Made by a program: the position numbers and the translations under genes. This document shows, one piece after another, positions 34,633 to 42,006 of a stretch of 64,000 nucleotides of DNA. Source of the DNA: Flavicella sediminum (GTDB lineage Bacteria > Bacteroidota > Bacteroidia > Flavobacteriales > Flavobacteriaceae); contig NZ_VDET01000007.1 in NCBI RefSeq assembly GCF_006381105.1, forward strand, positions 124,001 through 188,000, given 5' to 3'. Position 1 is the stretch's first letter. Each line of letters begins with the position of its first letter. The notes beneath the pieces were generated by a model that worked only from the letters and a program-made list of their open reading frames with translations, did no database searches and was not told the DNA's origin.

Positions 34633-35232
34633 TTAATAATACAACCTAAAATCCAATAGTTTGCAAATTTTATAATGTCTTTGGTGCAACTCTTCCACAA
34701 CTTCCAACATATCATCATCTTCCTTAAATAAATTAAAAAAGGCCATATCCAAATTTGCGCTGCTCAGTCCGTTAGAGGCATTGCCATAACCAGAAACCGC
34801 TTTTGCTCCAGTGATATCTAAAAAATATTGTGCTTCTTCTTCGTCTAAATCGAGAACTTTTGCATTTGAAAAATGTAAAATCTTTCCTTTTAACCTTCCT
34901 TCAAATATTTCAGCAATTTCTTGTAGACTGTAATAATAATTATTTAAACAAATGCTATTGGCTTCCCCTGTAATTACCAAATAGATAATTTCATAATCTG
35001 TAAAATGATGATCCTCCAACACCAATGCATTTAAGCTCGTTTCTAAACCTTCAATGGTGTCGCATGTTTTATAAATACTGGCAATTCCATATTGTAAGGT
35101 CAATTGCTCTAACTTTTTTTGCGCTTCGGTAAGTGCGTCTGTTTCAACATCCTCCACCGCTTCTAAACAGTAAATAAAATAATCGGTATCTATAAATGAA
35201 TCTTGGGCTAATGGTTGTCTTTTCTTTAACAA
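34633..35232 (-). CDS. conserved hypothetical protein (DUF6642-like)
   Basis: 199 residues if it starts at the TTG at 35232; a TGA two codons upstream and the absence of any early ATG leave no other start. Residues about 80-155 (FTDYEIIYLVITGEANSICL, YYYSLQEIAEIF, GKILHFSNAKVL, YFLDITGAKAVSGYG) resemble a domain I associate with DUF6642, with a strand order like caspase/CHAT folds, but where a catalytic His-Gly would sit there is Thr-Gly. It may be inactive. A -7 box on the minus strand (TATTTTTG) supports expression. A truncated copy of its start and promoter lies at 37726-37921. Confidence 0.5.
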   Translation of the reverse strand: MLKKRQPLAQDSFIDTDYFIYCLEAVEDVETDALTEAQKKLEQLTLQYGIASIYKTCDTIEGLETSLNALVLEDHHFTDYEIIYLVITGEANSICLNNYYYSLQEIAEIFEGRLKGKILHFSNAKVLDLDEEEAQYFLDITGAKAVSGYGNASNGLSSANLDMAFFNLFKEDDDMLEVVEELHQRHYKICKLLDFRLYY

Positions 35233-35355
35233 ATTTCAGAATTTAGGCAGGGTCTATAAAACACAAAAATAATAGTTCTCTTTTATTTTTTTTAGCGATT
35301 CTCAATAAAATTCATGAGAGCTATAAACAATTATAAAACACCATAAACTGAGCTT
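35163..35355. repeat. direct duplication, intact copy (gene start plus promoter region)
   Basis: This ~190-base block, covering the first ~22 codons of the 199-residue protein and its upstream region, is repeated with moderate divergence at 37726-37921. The upstream part (from AAAACACAAAAATAATAG to CAATAAAATTCAT) is nearly identical in both. Confidence 0.8.
35264..35271 (-). promoter_or_regulatory. -7 box of the DUF6642-like gene
   Basis: The minus strand reads TATTTTTG (TAnnTTTG), about 32 bases before the TTG start; it is retained in the second copy of the block. Confidence 0.5.
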
Positions 35356-35601
35356 AGTGTTTAAAACAATACAGTATCCCTAGCCTGAGCCTTTCAAAGT
35401 CTGGTCAATATCATTTCCCAAGTTCATCAAATCACCACAATTATTAGGAATTAAGAGTTTGAAACATAAGACTCTTGTTTATCACATGTTAATTGTTTTA
35501 TTCTTTATAAACAAGAATAATCCTTCTAAATAAATTATTATAATTCCGAATTGAAAATTCAAAACATATAACATAAAAAAAAACACCCCGAAATTATTAG
35601 G

Positions 35602-35637
<36 letters not shown>

Positions 35638-35661
35638 AAAAAAAACTGCTAAATTTTAATT

Positions 35662-37515
35662 ATGAGACATTTCTTACTCATTGCCACATTTTCTTTTTCT
35701 TGTTTTGTGTACTCTCAAAACACATATGTACCTGATGATAATTTTGAACAAGCTTTAATTGATTTAGGTTATGACTCTGGTCCATTGGATAATAATGTCC
35801 CAACAGCTAATATAAATACTGTATCCACCTTAGACTTACAAGACAAAAACATTCAAGATTTAACCGGAATTGAGAGCTTTGTCTCCCTAACTAAATTAGA
35901 TATAGCTTTAAATAGGTTAACTAGTATAAATTTAAGCAATAATACTTCATTAACTTTTCTTAGTGTTTGCTGTAACCAATTAACATCTTTAGATTTAAGT
36001 AATAATCTGATGCTAGAATATTTGCATGCAGATGAAAACAAAATAGAAAACGGTTTAGATTTTAGCGAGCATCCTAATTTTAGAAACTTAGATATAAGAA
36101 ATAATCCAATCGCTTCATTAAATGTAAAAAACGGGAATAATATTAATTTTGATGATTGGGGGTTCTTTACTGAAGGAACAGGATTAAATTGTATAGAGGT
36201 TGACAACCCTGAATGGAGTTACGAAAATTGGACTCTCATTGATTCTGGGACTAGTTTTAGTGTTGAATGTAGTCTTACATTAATTCCTGACGATAATTTT
36301 GAACAAGCATTAATAGACTTAGGCTATGATTCTGGTCCATTAGATAATCATGTTCTAAAATCTTCCATAAAAAATTTAAAAAATTTAAATATTACTAATA
36401 AAAACATAAGTGATTTAACTGGAATTGAAGAATTTGTTGCTTTAGAAAAACTAGAGTGTCAAAATAATTTAATTTCTAGTTTAGACATATCGAATAACCC
36501 TAGTTTAACTTATTTAAATTGCTCATCAAACTTATTAAATATAATAGATCTTAGTAGTAACACATTAATAAAATATCTTGATTGTTCATTAAACCAATTA
36601 GAAATTCTTAATTTAAATTCAAACTTACAATTGAATTATTTAGATTGTTCTTCAAATATTCTTCATTCTTTAAATGTTAGAAATACTAATAATACAAATT
36701 TTACTTTTTTTAGCGCATTAAATAATATCAATCTAGAATGTATTATTGTTGATAACTCTGTTTGGAGTAATAATAATTGGTTCAATATTGATATGCAATC
36801 TAGTTTTGATTTAAATTGTATTGAAGAAAGCAAACTTGTATATGTGCCAGATGATGCTTTTGAGTATTTTTTAGAAACGCACAAAGCTTCCGCATATTAT
36901 TCTATACATAATTACTACCATCAAAAAACTGACCTTGGCAGTCCAGATAGTATGGGGAATGGAATAGTTGGAGATAATTATGTTCTTAAATCTAGAATAG
37001 CAACAGTTACTGATTTATATTTAACTAATGATGGTTACAGTGATTTAACAGGAATTGAACATTTTGAGGAGTTAACAAATTTAGAAGCAGGTTGGAATAA
37101 CTTAACTACAATAGATTTAAGTAAAAACAGGAATTTAAATCGTGCAATATTAACTATGAATTATTTAAGTTGTATTCAAGTTGCTGATATAAACAGCATA
37201 CCATCTTCCTTTTTTATATATGATCAAAGAGATTCTATTACACCTTTTTATTCTGAAAATTGCATAAATCTTTCTAATGAAAAATTTAATACAAATATTA
37301 TTAGTGTTTATCCAAACCCTGTAAAAAATAAACTGTCCATAAATATAAAAGAAGGAATTGAGTTAAAATCTATTATAATAACAGATATTACAGGTAAAAT
37401 AATAAATACAATAAGTACTAAAGAAATAGATTTTTCTAACCATGCACATGGTATTTACTTTTTATATATTACAACCAGTAAAGGAAGTTTTACAAAAAAA
37501 ATTATAAAAAATTAA
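35662..37515 (+). CDS. T9SS-secreted leucine-rich-repeat protein
   Basis: 617 residues. A signal peptide (MRHFLLIATFSFSCFVYSQ) is followed by three modules, each opening with (V/I)PDDxFE near residues 24, 213 and 394 and continuing with leucine-rich repeats of the LTxLDLSxNxxL type (for example LTSLDLSNNLMLEYL, LTYLNCSSN). The first two modules share DDNFEQALIDLGYDSGPLDN and arose by internal duplication. The last ~75 residues (VYPNPVKNKLSINIKEG to GSFTKKIIKN) are a type A T9SS sorting domain. It should be a cell-surface binding protein or adhesin. It is related in its opening module to the LRR lipoprotein at 48004-48906. The promoter carries a variable AT tract. Confidence 0.85.
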   Translation: MRHFLLIATFSFSCFVYSQNTYVPDDNFEQALIDLGYDSGPLDNNVPTANINTVSTLDLQDKNIQDLTGIESFVSLTKLDIALNRLTSINLSNNTSLTFLSVCCNQLTSLDLSNNLMLEYLHADENKIENGLDFSEHPNFRNLDIRNNPIASLNVKNGNNINFDDWGFFTEGTGLNCIEVDNPEWSYENWTLIDSGTSFSVECSLTLIPDDNFEQALIDLGYDSGPLDNHVLKSSIKNLKNLNITNKNISDLTGIEEFVALEKLECQNNLISSLDISNNPSLTYLNCSSNLLNIIDLSSNTLIKYLDCSLNQLEILNLNSNLQLNYLDCSSNILHSLNVRNTNNTNFTFFSALNNINLECIIVDNSVWSNNNWFNIDMQSSFDLNCIEESKLVYVPDDAFEYFLETHKASAYYSIHNYYHQKTDLGSPDSMGNGIVGDNYVLKSRIATVTDLYLTNDGYSDLTGIEHFEELTNLEAGWNNLTTIDLSKNRNLNRAILTMNYLSCIQVADINSIPSSFFIYDQRDSITPFYSENCINLSNEKFNTNIISVYPNPVKNKLSINIKEGIELKSIIITDITGKIINTISTKEIDFSNHAHGIYFLYITTSKGSFTKKIIKN

Positions 37516-37725
37516 ACTGTGTTATTATAAATTGGCATTTTTTATACATTTCAACATGTTTAGTTCAAGTTAACACTTTAAAAACAATTGCATTAACATA
37601 CGTATAAGAACAGAAAAACCGAAAAAAATAAACACTACTAATTTTACTTTACTGTCTTAAAAAATCATACTACTCAAAATTGTTTGATCACAATACTTAA
37701 AGACTGGCCTATTCCAACTTTAAGT

Positions 37726-37796
37726 CCTAAACAGTAAATAAAATAATCTGTATCTCTATACGTGTTTTGAGTAAATTGTTGGTTATTCTTTAACAA
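37726..37796 (-). pseudogene. truncated copy of the 199-residue protein gene
   Basis: Read on the minus strand from the TTG at 37796, the frame gives LLKNNQQFTQNTYRDTDY and FIYCL, aligned with the start of the 199-residue protein (LLKKRQPLAQDSFIDTDY, FIYCL). Homology stops there, and the frame ends after 18 unrelated codons at 37674. About 90% of the gene is missing. Confidence 0.75.
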
Positions 37797-37921
37797 ATTT
37801 CAGGATTTAGGCCGCGTCAATAAAACACAAAAATAATAGTTCTCTTTTATTTTTTTTAGCGATTCTCAATAAAATTCATCAAAACTATAAACAATTATAA
37901 AACGATGTAGGCTGAGCTTAC
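37726..37921. repeat. direct duplication, decayed copy
   Basis: The second copy of the 35163-35355 block, in the same orientation. The promoter part, with the same -7 box TATTTTTG on the minus strand at about 37830, is better conserved than the coding part. Confidence 0.8.
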
Positions 37922-37951
37922 AGAAGTTTACTGTTTAAAAAATTACAAATT

Positions 37952-37976
37952 CCGTAGACTGAGCCTGCCGAAGGCT
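37952..37976. repeat. REP-like element
   Basis: It contains GACTGAGCCTGCCGAAGG, the same short motif as at 34109-34133; degenerate forms lie at 33899-33916 and 35382-35403. CTTCGRCAGGCTCAG motifs of this kind are scattered between genes in many Bacteroidota genomes. Confidence 0.65.
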
Positions 37977-38000
37977 AACGAAACTATTAAACAAAAAAAT

Positions 38001-38030
38001 ACGTCAAAAAATAAATTTATTTTCTGACGT
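38001..38030. terminator. near-perfect 30-base palindrome, possible terminator
   Basis: ACGTCAAAAAATAAA meets TTTATTTTCTGACGT with one mismatch and no loop. It lies about 90 bases downstream of the NTF2-like gene on the minus strand. It could end that transcript or be a protein-binding site. Confidence 0.5.
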
Positions 38031-38118
38031 ACCGTTCTTAGGAGTAGTAAATATATTTTGATTTATTTTAGATGTATAAATTCGGTTTCTTAATTTCAAT
38101 AAAACTTTTTACTAAAAT

Positions 38119-38499
38119 TTAATACATCGAATTCTCATTGGCTGCTATTTTCGGAACTTGCTGAATTGCATCCCAATGCTCACATATTTTTCCGTTTTCA
38201 TCAAACCTAAAAAAATCCATGGTGACATATTCATCCTGCTCGGGCCAAATTTGATGCGTATGTAAAGCCACCAAATCACCTTCTGCAATACTTCTTACAA
38301 ATTTTATCGACTTGTCAGGATATTCCGTTTGCATACGTTCAAAATACTCAATAAAACCTTGAGTACCATTCGCAACAGCAGGGTTATGTTGAATATAAAT
38401 ATTACCAACATAAAGCGCTATGGCTTTTTTAGGATTCCCTTCATAAGCCGTTTTATAAAAAGAAATGGCATTTTGTTTATTCTCTTCTAAGTTCATCAT
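38119..38499 (-). CDS. SnoaL-like / NTF2-fold protein
   Basis: 126 residues (MMNLEENKQNAISFYKTAYEG). It has the SnoaL-like NTF2 fold pattern: YIQHNPAVANGTQGFIEYFE, then KFVRSIAEGDLVALHTHQIW and DFFRFDENGKICEHWDAIQQ. Such proteins are small cone-shaped enzymes or binding proteins; this subgroup is annotated as aldol-condensation-like with no proven substrate. It starts 24 bases after the nitroreductase gene on the same strand and is probably under the same HxlR control. Confidence 0.8.
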   Translation of the reverse strand: MMNLEENKQNAISFYKTAYEGNPKKAIALYVGNIYIQHNPAVANGTQGFIEYFERMQTEYPDKSIKFVRSIAEGDLVALHTHQIWPEQDEYVTMDFFRFDENGKICEHWDAIQQVPKIAANENSMY

Positions 38500-38523
38500 T
38501 ATTGATTTTTTTTATTGAATTGC

Positions 38524-39198
38524 TTATTTAAACGTAACGATATCTTTAAAATTCCTTCTTGATTTCCCAAATTCTGGATCTGCTTTTCGATATCCAAAAG
38601 CCGTCATAAATGACAAACCATACTTGTCTGTGTCTACACCAAACTTTTCTTTTAACAGGGCTTCTGCTTTTTCTTGATGAAATCCTTCAATTGGACAAGA
38701 ATCAATTCCTATTAAAGCCGCAGCTGTTAACATATTTCCTAAAGCGATGTATGTTTGTTTAGAAGACCAATCGAATAATTTTTTGTCGGTATCTAAGTCG
38801 AAATCATTTTCTTGAAACTCTCTATAGAATTTAGAATACATTTCAATAACCTCTTGTGGTAATTGTTTAACATCCTTCATCATGTGCATAATATAATCTG
38901 CATCGTGTTTTACCATCGGTGCCTTCATACTTAAACCCAATACAAAATGACTTGCTGTATCTAATTTCAAAGGGGCTCCCCAAGCTACAGGTTTTAACAA
39001 TTCTCGTAACTCTTTGTCTTGAACTACTATAAAGTGCCATGGTTCAAAACCAAATGAACTTGGTGATAAATGCGCTGTTTCCAAGATAAATTTCATGTCT
39101 TCCTCCGAAACCTTTTTGGTGGCATCAAATTCTTTTGTTGCATGTCTAAAATTAAAAGCGTTTAAAATGTCTTCTTTTGCTATGTTAGGTGTATTCAT
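38524..39198 (-). CDS. NAD(P)H-dependent nitroreductase-family oxidoreductase
   Basis: 224 residues. The FMN-binding start is FNFRHATKEFDATKKVSEED, followed by LSPSSFGFEPWHFIVVQDKE and, near the C-terminus, GIDSCPIEGFHQEKAEALL and TAFGYRKADPEFGKSRRNF, as in NfsB-type nitroreductases and dihydropteridine reductases. It should reduce quinones, nitro compounds or other electrophiles with NAD(P)H. It is divergent from an HxlR regulator, with ACTATAA-type operators in the shared upstream region, so it is the likely target of that regulator. Confidence 0.88.
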   Translation of the reverse strand: MNTPNIAKEDILNAFNFRHATKEFDATKKVSEEDMKFILETAHLSPSSFGFEPWHFIVVQDKELRELLKPVAWGAPLKLDTASHFVLGLSMKAPMVKHDADYIMHMMKDVKQLPQEVIEMYSKFYREFQENDFDLDTDKKLFDWSSKQTYIALGNMLTAAALIGIDSCPIEGFHQEKAEALLKEKFGVDTDKYGLSFMTAFGYRKADPEFGKSRRNFKDIVTFK

Positions 39199-39218
39199 TT
39201 TATATTGTTTTTTGTTGT

Positions 39219-39235
39219 ACTATAAGTTTTATAGT
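39219..39235. promoter_or_regulatory. HxlR operator candidate 1
   Basis: ACTATAA-GTT-TTATAGT, a perfect 7-base inverted repeat of 17 bases, 20 bases upstream of the nitroreductase start. Confidence 0.6.
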
Positions 39236-39343
39236 GACAAAAGTAAGTATAGGAAGTCATCCCCACAATAACGGTCAAAAAGGATAGTATAGAATTAAAA
39301 ACTTAAACATATATATTACAACACATTAGCCTGTATATTTTTT

Positions 39344-39360
39344 ACTATAAAAAATATAGT
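39344..39360. promoter_or_regulatory. HxlR operator candidate 2
   Basis: ACTATAA-AAA-ATATAGT, the same half-sites and total length as candidate 1 with one mismatch. A third, partial site (TTTACTATAGTA, 39368-39379) abuts the -7 box TATCTTTG (39383-39390) of the regulator gene, consistent with autorepression. Confidence 0.6.
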
Positions 39361-39435
39361 TGTATAATTTACTATAGTAGTCTATCTTTGTACCATCAAT
39401 AAAAACAAATAGGCCGAATTTTAATATAGAAAGTT

Positions 39436-39780
39436 ATGTATCAATTTAAAGGAAAAGAATATCCGTGTTGCGCAAGTTTAACCATGGGAATCATTGGAGG
39501 TAAATGGAAAACAGTCATTTTATTTCATTTGATCGATGGCACACTTCGATACAATGAATTAAGAAAGGAAATGCCTACTGTAACCGAGCGTACCTTAAGT
39601 CTACAACTAAAAACTTTGGAAGAAGACGGCATCGTAAAAAGAAAAGTATACACTTCTAAACCACCTTTAAAAGTAGAATACTCCTTAACCGAGTTTGGAA
39701 AAACTTTAATTCCCTTAATCAAATCTATTGCCAATTGGGGTGTTTTTGCTTATACTGAAAAAGGAGAATCTGTAGCATAA
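39436..39780 (+). CDS. HxlR-family transcriptional regulator
   Basis: 114 residues, a single winged-helix domain: CCASLTMGIIGGKWKTVILFHLIDGTLRYNELRKEMP, VTERTLSLQLKTLEEDGIVKRKVY and VEYSLTEFGKTLIPLI are all classic HxlR sequence. The Cys pair in YPCCASL near residue 12 is the position used for electrophile or redox sensing in related regulators. It is transcribed away from the nitroreductase/NTF2 pair, and inverted repeats lie between them. It is probably a repressor released by reactive electrophiles. Confidence 0.9.
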   Translation: MYQFKGKEYPCCASLTMGIIGGKWKTVILFHLIDGTLRYNELRKEMPTVTERTLSLQLKTLEEDGIVKRKVYTSKPPLKVEYSLTEFGKTLIPLIKSIANWGVFAYTEKGESVA

Positions 39781-39892
39781 GGATTCGCTTTTAACTATTC
39801 ACTTTTTGTACGTTCCTCCCATATTTTGGCGGTTACATGTGGATTCGTTCTAATAAAACCAAAGTGTGTGCTGCTAACAACCTAACACACTG

Positions 39893-40870
39893 TTATAATA
39901 GGCTATTAAACAAATAACCAGATAGTATTATACAAAGTGTGACTACCCCAAAAAAGATGGCGATGAGCTTGAGGCTCATTACTTTTTTTAAGAGCATGGC
40001 TTCTGGCAAGGACAAACCTACTACGGCCATCATAAATGCAATAGCGGTTCCTAAAGGAATTCCTTTAGCAACCAATACCTGAACGACTGGAAGTATGCCA
40101 GAGGCATTGGAGTACATAGGCACTGCTAAAATGGTGGCAATTGGTACAGCAAAAAGATTGTCTTTGTCCATATATTTTTCAAAAAAACCTTCAGGTATAT
40201 AGCCATGCATCAGTCCGCCAATAGCAATACCTACCAAAACATAAGGAAGTACGCCTTTGAGAATTTTTACCACTTCTGCCCAAATAATAGGAATGCGTTT
40301 TTTAAAAGTTTGGTTTTCTGCTTGAAATACCTCTTGATCTCTTTGGGCATTTGCCAAGACTTCTTTTACCCAAGGTGTTAGATAAACTTCCAATTTTAAT
40401 TTTTGAAGAATCACTCCAGAAACGCTTCCTAAAAGCACTCCACTAATTACATATATAATGGTGGTTTTCAACCCAAACAACCCCACAAAGAGCCCGATAG
40501 CTACTTCATTAACCAAAGGCGACGTAATTAAAAAAGCAAAGGTAACACCCAAGGGAATTCCTCCTCTTACAAAACCAATAAATAAAGGTACCGAGGAACA
40601 GGAACAAAAAGGAGTCACCACTCCAAAAAGACTTGCTATTAAATATTCCAATCCGTATAATTTATTTCTAGACAGGTAGTTTTTCACCTTATCAATAGGA
40701 AAGTAACTATTCACAATTCCCATAAAAAAAACAACCACAAAAAGTAAGAGTAGAATTTTTGTGGTATCGTAGATAAAAAAGTTCAAAGCTTCGGCTAAAT
40801 GTTGGCCTACTCTTAAACCCAACAATTCATACACAAACCAATCTGCTATATGTTGTATCCAGTCAAACAT
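39893..40870 (-). CDS. permease (DUF318/ArsP-like)
   Basis: 325 residues from the ATG at 40870 (MFDWIQHIADWFVYELL); an upstream ATG at 40894 overlaps the OsmC gene. About eight membrane segments. The signature GVVTPFCSCSSVPLFIGFVRGGIPLG, with the CSCSS motif, and the second-half VPMYSNASGILPVVQVLVAKG define the UPF0718 family, which includes the organoarsenical exporter ArsP. As the last gene of an ArsR-led operon with a small thioredoxin and an OsmC protein it may export an arsenic or thiol-reactive compound. Confidence 0.8.
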   Translation of the reverse strand: MFDWIQHIADWFVYELLGLRVGQHLAEALNFFIYDTTKILLLLFVVVFFMGIVNSYFPIDKVKNYLSRNKLYGLEYLIASLFGVVTPFCSCSSVPLFIGFVRGGIPLGVTFAFLITSPLVNEVAIGLFVGLFGLKTTIIYVISGVLLGSVSGVILQKLKLEVYLTPWVKEVLANAQRDQEVFQAENQTFKKRIPIIWAEVVKILKGVLPYVLVGIAIGGLMHGYIPEGFFEKYMDKDNLFAVPIATILAVPMYSNASGILPVVQVLVAKGIPLGTAIAFMMAVVGLSLPEAMLLKKVMSLKLIAIFFGVVTLCIILSGYLFNSLL

Positions 40871-41270
40871 TGTTAATTGTACGTAGGGTTCCACTAATGG
40901 TACACGACAATTTTACGGTATTGTAAATGGTACCAAACTTTTCGATGTTCTTTTTTAGTAAATCTGAATTTAGCTTTTTATCATTGCTATAAATAGTCAG
41001 GTTGTAAATGATATTTTCCATCCTTGGCGGATTTTCGAGTCGTGTGGCATTTACCTCAATACTCGCTTTTGTATAAGTGAACTTCATTAAACCCGAAAAG
41101 CGTTCTACATTTTTTAAAATGCAGGAAGCAAACGAGCCTAAGAATAATTCAGCAGGATTTGGCAAGGTATCAGCAGATTTGGACGTGGTACCAAAATTGA
41201 TACTTTCTTGCTTTATGGGAAGCATCGCCTCCTTATTTGAAATGGAATAAGCCTTTATATGATATTTCAT
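40863..41270 (-). CDS. OsmC-family protein
   Basis: 135 residues. The OsmC/Ohr core is visible: TLPNPAELFLGSFASCILKNVERF with the first redox Cys, and VKLSCTISGTL with the second. Such proteins reduce organic hydroperoxides or act on thiols. The gene overlaps the permease start by 8 bases and follows the thioredoxin gene by 11, so all are one operon behind ArsR. The N-terminal half is less typical of well-studied OsmC members. Confidence 0.82.
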   Translation of the reverse strand: MKYHIKAYSISNKEAMLPIKQESINFGTTSKSADTLPNPAELFLGSFASCILKNVERFSGLMKFTYTKASIEVNATRLENPPRMENIIYNLTIYSNDKKLNSDLLKKNIEKFGTIYNTVKLSCTISGTLRTINNV

Positions 41271-41281
41271 AATCGTATTTT

Positions 41282-41521
41282 TTAGTCATTTAATAGTGCT
41301 AAAACTTCATTTTTAGAAGGCACTCTCCCTTTTACACTAACAACATCATTTATTACCAATGCGGGTGTGGTCATCACATCAAACTTCATTATTTCCATAA
41401 GATCTTCTACTTTTTCAAGACTCGCATCGAGCTTATTTTCAGAAATCACCTCGTTAACTACGACTGTCATGGCTTGGCATTTTGAACAGCCTGTTCCTAA
41501 TATTTTAATTACTTTATGCAT
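41282..41521 (-). CDS. small thioredoxin-fold protein (CxxC)
   Basis: 79 residues. It begins KVIKILGTGCSKCQAMTVVVNEVI, a GxxCxxC redox motif, then has KVEDLMEIMKFDVMTTPALVIND with the cis-proline Thr-Pro. This is the small thioredoxin-like group often encoded with ArsP-type permeases and ArsR regulators. It may deliver electrons to the OsmC protein or bind metals. It lies 11 bases downstream of arsR. Confidence 0.88.
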   Translation of the reverse strand: MHKVIKILGTGCSKCQAMTVVVNEVISENKLDASLEKVEDLMEIMKFDVMTTPALVINDVVSVKGRVPSKNEVLALLND

Positions 41522-41532
41522 GCTATATATTT

Positions 41533-41856
41533 TTAATGATCGTCAATAATAGATCTGTTTGTTACAAAACACCCATCAAAAAAATGTTGAAATAAAGCTT
41601 TTGCCATATTCCAGTTTTCTTGATGAATACAGTACTTTATTTTTGGAGGTATTACTTCTCCTTGAATAAAACCTGCTTTTTTTAATTCTTTTAAATGTTG
41701 AGATACTGTAGATTGTGCAAGGGGTAAGACACCCACCAAATCGCCTGTGCAACAAGTGGTTTGCGTAGCAAGATGTTTTAAAATAGCAATCCGTATAGGA
41801 TGCCCCAATGCTTTCGAAAATTTTACCAAAGCATCTATGTCCTTGTTGTTTTTCAT
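41533..41856 (-). CDS. ArsR-family transcriptional regulator
   Basis: 107 residues from the ATG at 41856 (MKNNKDIDALVKFSKALGHP). The winged helix has ALGHPIRIAILKHLATQ, TTCCTGDLVGVLPLAQSTVSQHLKELKKAGFI. The CC pair before the recognition helix is in the place where ArsR/SmtB repressors bind As(III) or another thiophilic inducer. It leads the operon with thioredoxin, OsmC and permease genes, and a perfect 18-base palindrome 24 bases upstream is the likely operator. Confidence 0.9.
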   Translation of the reverse strand: MKNNKDIDALVKFSKALGHPIRIAILKHLATQTTCCTGDLVGVLPLAQSTVSQHLKELKKAGFIQGEVIPPKIKYCIHQENWNMAKALFQHFFDGCFVTNRSIIDDH

Positions 41857-41879
41857 CCGTCTCACTTTTTTCTATGTCT

Positions 41880-41897
41880 TATCGTAAATTTACGATA
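41880..41897. promoter_or_regulatory. ArsR operator, 18-base perfect palindrome
   Basis: TATCGTAAA joined to TTTACGATA. It lies just upstream of arsR, where the promoter must be, and has the ATCG/CGAT half-sites seen in other ArsR-type operators. Confidence 0.75.
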
Positions 41898-41946
41898 GGT
41901 CTTTCAAATGAAATATGACATATGTTAGATTCTAGACTTTTATAAA

Positions 41947-41980
41947 AAAAGGCGCAAAAATCAAGTTTTTTGCGCCTTCA
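41947..41980 (-). terminator. intrinsic terminator of the amine oxidase gene
   Basis: AAGGCGCAAAAA pairs with TTTTTGCGCCTT across a short loop; on the minus strand a T run follows. It ends the transcript of the gene whose stop is at 42007. Confidence 0.88.
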
Positions 41981-42006
41981 ATAAAAATACGATTTCTCGA
42001 TCCTCT

